Assembly: GCA_013139435.1 (NCBI GenBank)
Contig: WTAW01000156.1
Location: 1-6,184, forward strand
Direction: 5' to 3'
Length of the DNA stretch: 6,184 nucleotides
Source: Candidatus Aminicenantota bacterium
GTDB taxonomy: Bacteria; Acidobacteriota; Aminicenantia; Aminicenantales; Aminicenantaceae
The translations under genes and the position numbers were made by a program. How positions within the stretch are numbered: the first letter of the stretch is position 1; every line of letters begins with the position of its first letter. Positions 1-3,654 of the stretch are shown piece by piece. The notes under the pieces were generated by a model. It was not told where the DNA came from, searched no databases, and worked only from the letters and a program-made list of their open reading frames with translations.

Positions 1-452
1 ATATCGATAGCGAGAAACCAGCCTGAATCCGTTCCCACACAGACATTTTCCTTGAATTCAGTGATGCGGCTCGTAAGGTCTTCTCCGATGACTCTCTGCC
101 AGAGGATATCTCCTTCCCCTGTGAGACAGAAGAGGTTATTGTCCTGGTCGAGCACATAGATATTCTCCTCCCCTAGAAAAGGAGGACTTACCAGTGTCTC
201 AGACAGTTTGACCTGCCATTGAATCACTTGGCTAGATCCTTCCACACAGTACAGGATACCCGCACGGGTCGAGATGAAGACAAGAGTTCCCCTTTTTTTC
301 ATGGGATTGTTGATCTCACCCTCATACTGGATCTGATGGACCTCCTCGACCGGAAACATAATGCCGCGGGGATAGGGGGGGATCTTTTTTCGGAAAAGAG
401 AACAGGAACACAACACAAGTAATAGCGCACACACAATGGCTAGTTTTTTCAT
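1..452 (-). CDS. Lipoprotein with PQQ/BamB-like beta-propeller repeats (3' end outside window)
   Basis: Reading the minus strand from ATG at 452 gives 150 open codons running off the left edge. The N-terminus, MKKLAIVCALLLVLCSC, is a lipoprotein signal peptide: two lysines, a hydrophobic stretch, and lipobox L14-C15-S16-C17, with C17 as the likely lipidated residue. The mature part shows at least two beta-propeller blade-like repeats: a strand such as LVFISTRAGILYCVE, then IQWQVKL, then NIYVLDQDNNLFCLTGEGDILWQ. The glycine/tryptophan spacing is typical of PQQ-type blades, as in the outer-membrane assembly lipoprotein BamB. Family membership is therefore well supported, but a BamB role is not, because blade folds are shared by many proteins and most of the gene is missing. 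No Shine-Dalgarno sequence precedes the ATG (the bases before it read TCTCCTGATCG). The predicted promoter would give a leader of only about 10 bases. The product probably sits at the outer or inner membrane facing the periplasm. Confidence 0.8.
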   Translation of the reverse strand, partial: MKKLAIVCALLLVLCSCSLFRKKIPPYPRGIMFPVEEVHQIQYEGEINNPMKKRGTLVFISTRAGILYCVEGSSQVIQWQVKLSETLVSPPFLGEENIYVLDQDNNLFCLTGEGDILWQRVIGEDLTSRITEFKENVCVGTDSGWFLAID

Positions 453-469
453 CGATCAGGAGAAAACAT

Positions 470-499
470 ATGATATCATTTTTACTCCCATTGACTCAA
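470..499 (-). promoter_or_regulatory. Predicted sigma70-type promoter of the lipoprotein gene
   Basis: On the minus strand, TTGAGT (494-499) and TATCAT (470-475) are separated by 18 bases and match the consensus at 4/6 and 5/6 positions. Transcription would begin near 463, about 10 bases before the lipoprotein ATG. The position just upstream of a gene with a convincing signal peptide supports it. The short leader without a ribosome binding site is unusual. Confidence 0.45.
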
Positions 500-502
500 T
501 GG
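488..502. repeat. 15-bp palindrome, candidate operator between divergent promoters
   Basis: CCATTGA-C-TCAATGG is a perfect inverted repeat with 7-bp arms and a single central base. It contains the -35 boxes of both predicted divergent promoters: TTGACT on plus and TTGAGT on minus. A dimeric regulator bound here would cover both. No regulator in the window can be tied to it. Confidence 0.5.
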
Positions 503-519
503 TCGGTTAATAATGATAT
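491..519 (+). promoter_or_regulatory. Predicted promoter of the small CxxC-protein gene
   Basis: TTGACT (491-496; 5/6 consensus) is followed after 17 bases by TGATAT (514-519; only 3/6). Transcription would start near 526, about 50 bases before the ATG at 578. The -10 box is weak. The call rests on the good -35 box, the exact spacing, and the coding region with its own terminator downstream. Confidence 0.35.
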
Positions 520-577
520 ACCTCGGGATGGCTTTACTTCAAAAAATGAAGCTGTTATCATTCAAAAGAGACCAGGA

Positions 578-775
578 ATGATCAACTATATTTTGCTTTA
601 CAAGATCCGGAAGAAAGTCAAAAAGATCATCAAAGATAAGATCGAGGACGAGGAACTGGCCACAACTGAAAAATCATGTGTGGGATGTGTGGCCGATGAG
701 ATCAGCTGGGAGATCTACTATCTACTCAAGGACTCGGATCGCAAGCATCAGACCAAGAAGGAAGCATCCACATAA
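578..775 (+). CDS. Small basic protein with a CxxC pair, function unknown
   Basis: This is a 65-residue protein I do not recognise. Its N-terminal third is a lysine/arginine-rich, probably helical segment (KIRKKVKKIIKDKIEDEE). A CVGC pair (residues 34-37) follows, then an acidic-aromatic stretch (DEISWEIYYLLKD) and a lysine-rich tail. No signal peptide or membrane segment is evident. The reading frame stays open upstream to an ATG at 470, which has an excellent AGGAGA (458-463) six bases before it and would give 101 residues. I prefer 578 because base use changes there: about 25% of codons between 470 and 577 end in G or C, against about 63% from 578 on, and a promoter-like sequence sits at 491-519. 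The site before 578 is modest (AAGAG at 566-570, with AGGA touching the ATG). An intrinsic terminator about 40 bases after the stop supports an independent plus-strand unit. Two cysteines could bind metal or form a disulfide, but this is speculation. Confidence 0.5.
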   Translation: MINYILLYKIRKKVKKIIKDKIEDEELATTEKSCVGCVADEISWEIYYLLKDSDRKHQTKKEAST

Positions 776-816
776 CCGTGATGAATGACGTCTGAGCTAG
801 AAAAGGATTTATAGAG

Positions 817-845
817 TAGCCGACCTATTCGTCGGCTATTTTTTT
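817..845 (+). terminator. Rho-independent terminator of the small CxxC-protein gene
   Basis: TAGCCGAC (817-824) and GTCGGCTA (831-838) form a perfect 8-bp stem around the 6-base loop CTATTC, followed directly by seven T residues. The T-run is only on the plus strand, so it ends plus-strand transcription. The minus-strand stop codon of rarA (836-838) lies inside the 3' arm. Confidence 0.85.
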
Positions 846-2170
846 CTGTCGGGTTTATAATCGGGTTTCTTGCGCCTGTCGGTTGATTTTAGCTGGTCCC
901 ACCAGTCTATTCTCTTTTGTATTTCTTTTTCCAGGCCGAGATTTCCAGGCTCGTAATATTTGCGGCCCTTTAATCTCTTGGGAAATGTCTCCATATCCGT
1001 CGTGGAGTAATCGTAGTCATGGGCATACTTATACTCTTTCCCGTATCCGACCTCTTTCATTAAAGATGTCACAGGATTCCTCAAGTGGAGGGGGACTGGT
1101 TCGAAGGGGCTGGATTCCACATCTTTTTTCGCTTTTCCAAAAGCCGTATAGGCCCTGTTGCTCTTGGGCGCAGAAGCCAGATAGATCGCAGCCTCAGCAA
1201 GTGCCAGTTCTCCCTCCGGAGAACCGATAAAATCATACGCCTCCTTAGCATTCAAAGCGATGGAAAGAGCTTGGGGGTCTGCCAGACCGATGTCTTCCGA
1301 AGCGAATCTGACCAACCTCCTGACGATATACAGAGGGTCTTCACCCGCAGCCAACATCCTGGCAAGCCAGTAGAGGGAAGCATCCACATCACTGTTCCTG
1401 AGGCTTTTGTGAAGAGCAGAAATGAGGTTAAAGTGCTCCTCTCCCTTTTTGTCATAGAGGAGTATCCTTTTCTGAAGGGCCTCCTTGACTTCTATCGCAG
1501 TGATCCGGTCTTTCTGCGCTAGGCTCGCAGAAATCTCTAAGGTGTTCAGAGCCCGCCTGGCATCACCATTGGCATAATCGATGATCATCTTCGAGGCCTG
1601 TTTGCCGATCTTCAGGTTCATAGCCCCTAATCCGCGTTCTTTATCCGACAAGGCTTCCTGAAGGATCTTGGTGAGAGTCTCCTCCGTTAAGGGATTCAGC
1701 AAGAGAACCCGCGTGCGAGAGAGAAGAGGGGCAATGACCTCAAATGAGGGATTCTCTGTCGTGGAGCCAAAAAGAATGATATCGCCTCTCTCCACATAAG
1801 GGAGAAACGCCGCCTGCTGAGCTTTGTTGAATCTGTGAATCTCATCGATAAAAAGGACAGTGGGCTGGCCATAGAGGTCTTTGTGGCTTTCCGCTTGGGC
1901 CATGACGGTCTTTACATCCTTGATACCGGTTAGAACAGCGCTGAAAAACATACACGGAAAATTGAAGGTATTGGCTAGGATATATCCAAGAGTCGTTTTG
2001 CCCGACCCGGGCGGGCCCCAGAAGATGATCGACACCAGTTGATCGGTCTTGATAAGCTGGGAAAGGATCTTTCCCTCACCGATCAAATGGTCCTGCCCAT
2101 AAAATTGCTCCAGATTTTCCGGGCGCATTCTTTCAGCGAGAGGGGTGTGTGTCTTTTCTCCGGATTTCAT
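836..2170 (-). CDS. rarA: RarA/MgsA-type AAA+ ATPase, replication-associated recombination protein
   Basis: This is a cytoplasmic AAA+ ATPase of the RarA/MgsA (eukaryotic WRNIP1) family. The family acts at stalled or damaged replication forks, binds single-stranded-DNA-binding protein and DNA ends, and is related to clamp-loader subunits. From the ATG at 2170 the product is 444 residues, close to the usual family length. Visible in order are the conserved entry LAERMRPENLEQFYGQDHL (about 11-29), Walker A GPPGSGKT (52-59), Walker B VLFIDE plus IHRFNKAQQ (105-119), sensor 1 GSTTENPSF (135-143), arginine finger in LLSRTRV (R152) and sensor 2 GDARRALN (202-209). The C-terminal oligomerisation region contains PKSNRAY and ends in GRKYYEP and a lysine-rich tail. 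All catalytic positions are intact. An ATG at 2176 is also in frame, but its GAGGA would be one base away. For 2170 the spacing is seven bases, so 2170 is preferred. The gene converges with the small gene at 578 and diverges from the MerR-type gene. Confidence 0.96.
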   Translation of the reverse strand: MKSGEKTHTPLAERMRPENLEQFYGQDHLIGEGKILSQLIKTDQLVSIIFWGPPGSGKTTLGYILANTFNFPCMFFSAVLTGIKDVKTVMAQAESHKDLYGQPTVLFIDEIHRFNKAQQAAFLPYVERGDIILFGSTTENPSFEVIAPLLSRTRVLLLNPLTEETLTKILQEALSDKERGLGAMNLKIGKQASKMIIDYANGDARRALNTLEISASLAQKDRITAIEVKEALQKRILLYDKKGEEHFNLISALHKSLRNSDVDASLYWLARMLAAGEDPLYIVRRLVRFASEDIGLADPQALSIALNAKEAYDFIGSPEGELALAEAAIYLASAPKSNRAYTAFGKAKKDVESSPFEPVPLHLRNPVTSLMKEVGYGKEYKYAHDYDYSTTDMETFPKRLKGRKYYEPGNLGLEKEIQKRIDWWDQLKSTDRRKKPDYKPDRKK

Positions 2171-2186
2171 GTGCATGTCCTCATGA

Positions 2187-2216
2187 ATTATACCAGAAAT
2201 TCTAACTTCAGGTCAC
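2187..2216 (-). promoter_or_regulatory. Extended -10 promoter of rarA overlapping its translation start region
   Basis: On the minus strand, TGGTATAAT gives a perfect TATAAT (2187-2192) with an extended TGn, and GTGACC (2211-2216; 4/6) lies 18 bases upstream. Transcription should begin around 2180, inside or just before the GAGGA motif at 2178-2182. The mRNA would therefore have a 4- to 11-base leader. If the true promoter lies farther upstream, this match is fortuitous. Confidence 0.6.
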
Positions 2217-2227
2217 TTGATCTCAAG
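2216..2227. repeat. Short inverted repeat CTTGA-TC-TCAAG in the rarA/merR-type divergent region
   Basis: Five-base arms flank a two-base centre and abut the predicted rarA -35 box. The site is large enough to be a half-turn operator, but five-base arms arise often by chance. It is recorded as a candidate only. Confidence 0.2.
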
Positions 2228-2250
2228 ACGACGTGAGCAAAGGAAGGAAC

Positions 2251-2279
2251 TTGACGTGGAAAAGCGACCATGTTAATGT
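2251..2279 (+). promoter_or_regulatory. Possible promoter of the MerR-type gene
   Basis: TTGACG (2251-2256; 5/6) and TAATGT (2274-2279; 3/6) have 17-base spacing and would give a leader of about 70 bases. A second -10-like TATAAA at 2326-2331 has no matching -35 box. Neither is strong, but the gene must be transcribed away from rarA from within this 180-base gap. Confidence 0.3.
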
Positions 2280-2357
2280 AATGATTGATTTTACAGAGAT
2301 ATCCAGAATGAGCAAGCCTTTGTTCTATAAAAGTTCTACTCTATTTAAGGGTCTGAG

Positions 2358-2723
2358 TTGGAAAGACAAACCATGAAAGGCAAGACCGAATCTGAAAAAT
2401 TTGTCTACAAATTGGACGAAGTGGCCCGATTGACTCAGCTGGATAAAAAAGTCATCGAATCCTGGGAGAAAGACCTCTATTTCGTCCAGTCAGGTCAGAC
2501 CCGCGCAGGACACAAAATTTTTCGGAAAAAAGATCTTTCGATCTTCCTCAGGCTCAAGGAACTTCTGGAAACTGAAGGGCTCACGTTGGCAGGGGCTAAA
2601 AGACAGCTTGAAGAAGAATTGGGAGTCAAGAAAACAACGGCTATCCATCCGGACCGGATGAAAAAGGTCCTCTATAATGTTCGCGAGCAGCTGAAGGATA
2701 TCGCTTCCACCCTGGAAGAATAG
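2358..2723 (+). CDS. MerR-family single-domain transcriptional regulator
   Basis: The 121-residue protein starts with a MerR-type winged helix-turn-helix: YKLDEVARLTQLDKKVIESWEK (17-38) is the HTH. The wing is QTRAGHKIFRKKDL (47-60), and helices IFLRLKELLETEGLTLAGAKRQL (62-84) follow. A short charged helix (about 98-121) could be the dimerisation coil. There is no effector-binding domain and no cysteine for metal sensing, so the ligand, if any, is unknown. The start taken is TTG at 2358, preceded by AAGGG with a six-base gap. An ATG at 2373 with GGAAAG seven bases upstream is an equally usable alternative (116 residues). In several deltaproteobacteria, as I remember it, a similar regulator follows ihfA and precedes tRNA-Pro and surE. 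Here tRNA-Pro and surE also lie downstream, but the upstream neighbour is divergent rarA. Targets cannot be told from sequence. Confidence 0.88.
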   Translation: MERQTMKGKTESEKFVYKLDEVARLTQLDKKVIESWEKDLYFVQSGQTRAGHKIFRKKDLSIFLRLKELLETEGLTLAGAKRQLEEELGVKKTTAIHPDRMKKVLYNVREQLKDIASTLEE

Positions 2724-2741
2724 CTTCTTCTCTAGGAAACA

Positions 2742-2850
2742 TTTCCAAATCCGTGATGATGTTGTTCTTATTGATCAGATATTATGATATCTAAAACACG
2801 CTCAGTTTCCCCAGCGAGGAAACTTCGCCATGACATCACGGATTTGGAAA
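2742..2850. repeat. 109-bp inverted-repeat element with perfect 17-bp ends
   Basis: TTTCCAAATCCGTGATG (2742-2758) is repeated as its exact reverse complement at 2834-2850, 75 bases apart. Two further hairpins sit inside: AGATAT/ATATCT (2777-2782 and 2787-2792, loop TATG) and AGTTTCC/GGAAACT (2804-2810 and 2818-2824). As RNA this would be a long closing helix around a three-way junction. No T-run follows on either strand, so it is not an ordinary terminator. CTCTAG occurs on both flanks (2730-2735 and 2856-2861), six and five bases outside the arms, and might be a target duplication or chance. It could be a MITE-like repeat, a REP/BIME-type sequence or a structured transcript 3' end. It contains no coding capacity. 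It fills the gap between the MerR-type gene and tRNA-Pro. Confidence 0.85.
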
Positions 2851-2887
2851 CTCTACTCTAGAACTTATTTCAAATTGAGGGCACTTC

Positions 2888-2896
2888 TGTTATAAT
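2888..2896 (+). promoter_or_regulatory. Extended -10 promoter element for tRNA-Pro
   Basis: TGTTATAAT gives a perfect TATAAT (2891-2896) with an extended TG one base upstream, 15 bases before the tRNA. No good -35 box is present at the right distance (TTTCAA at 2868-2873 is the best), which is tolerated by extended -10 promoters. Confidence 0.55.
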
Positions 2897-2911
2897 AATT
2901 GGCCCTCTGGT

Positions 2912-2985
2912 CGGGACGTGGCGCAGCCAGGTAGCGCACACGCTTGGGGTGCGTGGGGTCGGCGGTTCAAATCCGCCCGTCCCGA
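2912..2985 (+). tRNA. tRNA-Pro (anticodon GGG)
   Basis: A complete cloverleaf can be drawn. The acceptor stem is CGGGACG/CGTCCCG (2912-2918, 2978-2984), the D-stem GCGC/GCGC (2921-2924, 2934-2937) and the anticodon stem CACGC/GCGTG (2939-2943, 2951-2955). The anticodon loop is TTGGGGT, placing anticodon GGG at 2946-2948. The variable region is GGGTC, and the T-arm is GGCGG-TTCAAAT-CCGCC (2961-2977). The discriminator base is A (2985). The sequence closely resembles bacterial proline tRNAs, including GGCGCAGCCAGGTAGCGCA. The CCA end is not encoded (TTC follows), so CCA must be added after transcription. It would read CCC and CCU codons. Confidence 0.97.
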
Positions 2986-3035
2986 TTCTTTCCAATCTTA
3001 GTGTTATCTAATCCAAATAGGATTAACCTGAATTA

Positions 3036-3064
3036 TAGAAACATCATTGGATGAGTAGTATAAT
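3036..3064 (+). promoter_or_regulatory. Predicted promoter upstream of the structured region
   Basis: TAGAAA (3036-3041; 4/6) and a perfect TATAAT (3059-3064) are 17 bases apart. Transcription would begin near 3071, just ahead of the first direct repeat. It could express the structured RNA and read on into the cupin-yyaL operon. A small inverted repeat, TAATCC/GGATTA (3009-3014, 3020-3025), lies between the tRNA and this promoter without a T-run. Confidence 0.45.
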
Positions 3065-3081
3065 TTCATTTATGATAAGTA

Positions 3082-3107
3082 TCGGCAGCTTTTATGAATA
3101 GTCCAGG
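3082..3107 (+). repeat. Direct repeat copy A flanking the structured region
   Basis: This 26-base stretch matches 3282-3307 at 22 of 26 positions, including an uninterrupted 11-base core TTTTATGAATA. The copies are exactly 200 bases apart. Similarity continues more loosely upstream (TATGATAA here, TATGAATA there). The copies bracket the predicted structured RNA. Confidence 0.7.
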
Positions 3108-3144
3108 CAAAAATGGATTATTCACGGACCGAGGTTATAGTAGC

Positions 3145-3232
3145 GGCGAGGAAGTGGCTCATGAAGCTGTAGTGAACTACCGCGAATGAGCTGCAACGAA
3201 GCCGATGCTGTGAGATCGGTTCGCCCGAAGGG
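3145..3232 (+). ncRNA. Putative structured RNA or mobile-element remnant
   Basis: In the 335-base gap between tRNA-Pro and the cupin gene, no protein frame is convincing, but the sequence folds on paper into a compact junction. P1 pairs GGCGAG (3145-3150) with TTCGCC (3220-3225). P2 pairs GTGGCTCAT (3154-3162) with ATGAGCTGC (3186-3194) and is capped by GTAG-TGAA-CTAC (3169-3180). P3 pairs CCGAT (3202-3206) with ATCGG (3215-3219). CCC-GAA-GGG (3224-3232) is a competing hairpin sharing bases with P1. Several pairs are G-U on the plus strand (3156-3192, 3155-3193, 3150-3220) and would be mismatches on the minus strand, so the RNA is probably plus-strand. I cannot assign a family. An IS605/IscB-associated HEARO (omega RNA) copy without its protein is one idea, a MITE another, and a cis-regulatory leader of the cupin operon a third. 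Confidence 0.4.
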
Positions 3233-3239
3233 TAAAAGA

Positions 3240-3287
3240 TGCTGACAATAAGATATTAAGTGTTTTTTGACTATGAATATGTCAGCA
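3240..3287. repeat. Inverted repeat TGCTGACA/TGTCAGCA before the cupin gene
   Basis: Perfect 8-bp arms at 3240-3247 and 3280-3287 are separated by 32 bases. The right arm falls between the -35 and -10 boxes of the predicted cupin promoter and overlaps the start of direct repeat copy B. It could be a split operator or the end hairpin of an inserted element. Confidence 0.45.
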
Positions 3288-3295
3288 GATTTTAT
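3267..3295 (+). promoter_or_regulatory. Predicted promoter of the cupin-yyaL operon
   Basis: TTGACT (3267-3272; 5/6) and TTTTAT (3290-3295; 4/6) have 17-base spacing. Transcription would start near 3302, leaving a leader of about 20 bases that just contains the ribosome binding site. The -10 box lies inside direct repeat copy B. Confidence 0.45.
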
Positions 3296-3307
3296 GAATA
3301 ATTCAGG
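3282..3307 (+). repeat. Direct repeat copy B flanking the structured region
   Basis: Second copy of the 26-base repeat (22/26 identical to 3082-3107), ending three bases before the cupin Shine-Dalgarno sequence. TATGAATA also occurs 21 bases earlier (3272-3279 versus 3293-3300), about two helical turns, which might mark tandem regulator sites. Confidence 0.7.
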
Positions 3308-3309
3308 TT

Positions 3310-3315
3310 AGGAGG
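3310..3315 (+). promoter_or_regulatory. Consensus ribosome binding site AGGAGG that fixes a TTG start
   Basis: AGGAGG lies five bases before TTG at 3321. No ATG or GTG occurs in frame nearby, so this site decides the cupin start. Confidence 0.85.
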
Positions 3316-3320
3316 AGAGA

Positions 3321-3641
3321 TTGGAAGATCTACTAGCAAAAGCCTTAAAAGTCACAGACCTCATAGATTACCAGGAAGGTTCTGTGGTCAGTCGTGAGAT
3401 CATCGCTAAAAAAACCGGGACAGTGACACTTTTCGCCTTCGATGAGGGTCAAGGTCTATCCGAACATACAGCACCTTTTGATGCAACGGTTTTTTGCCTG
3501 GAAGGAGAGGTGGAGGTCACGATATCAGGAACGCCAATCCTGGTCAAAAAAGACGAAATGATCATCATGCCCGCAGATCAACCTCATTCCCTCAAAGCCA
3601 AATCGAAATTTAAGATGCTGCTCATCATGATCCGCGTCTGA
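3321..3641 (+). CDS. Small single-domain cupin protein
   Basis: The 106-residue protein is a one-domain cupin beta-barrel covering nearly its whole length. It carries the signature of a widespread small-cupin group of unknown substrate: GSVVSREI (20-27), FAFDEGQGLSEHTAPFDA (38-55), LEGEVEVTI (60-68) and IIMPADQPHSL (81-91). In the classic cupin motifs the metal is held by two histidines and a glutamate in motif 1 and a histidine in motif 2. Here H49 and H89 remain, while the second motif-1 histidine is alanine (A51) and the usual glutamate position is not glutamate. E48 or D54 could substitute. Metal binding is thus possible but altered, which seems normal for this subgroup. The start is TTG with a perfect AGGAGG. 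Its stop is 13 bases before the next gene, so the two are very likely co-transcribed. The protein is probably cytoplasmic, and its reaction cannot be stated. Confidence 0.9.
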   Translation: MEDLLAKALKVTDLIDYQEGSVVSREIIAKKTGTVTLFAFDEGQGLSEHTAPFDATVFCLEGEVEVTISGTPILVKKDEMIIMPADQPHSLKAKSKFKMLLIMIRV

Positions 3642-3654
3642 AAGGATTTTTGAT

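Noticed and set aside
219..422. Plus-strand open frame of 67 codons
   Set aside because: It lies antisense to the lipoprotein gene, which has a signal peptide, lipobox and blade repeats. The plus frame shows no family features or ribosome binding site.
760..1389. 14-bp match GGAAGCATCCACAT at 760-773 and 1376-1389
   Set aside because: Short, lies in two unrelated coding frames, and is within what chance gives in a window this size.
883..1522. Two plus-strand frames and one minus-strand out-of-frame reading within rarA
   Set aside because: They are shadows of the RarA frame, which carries every expected AAA+ motif.
3009..3025. TAATCC/GGATTA hairpin as tRNA terminator
   Set aside because: The stem is AT-rich and short, and no T-run follows.
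3145..3240. Group II intron domain V
   Set aside because: The hairpins lack the 34-base domain V form with a GAAA loop and catalytic AGC, and no reverse transcriptase frame is present.
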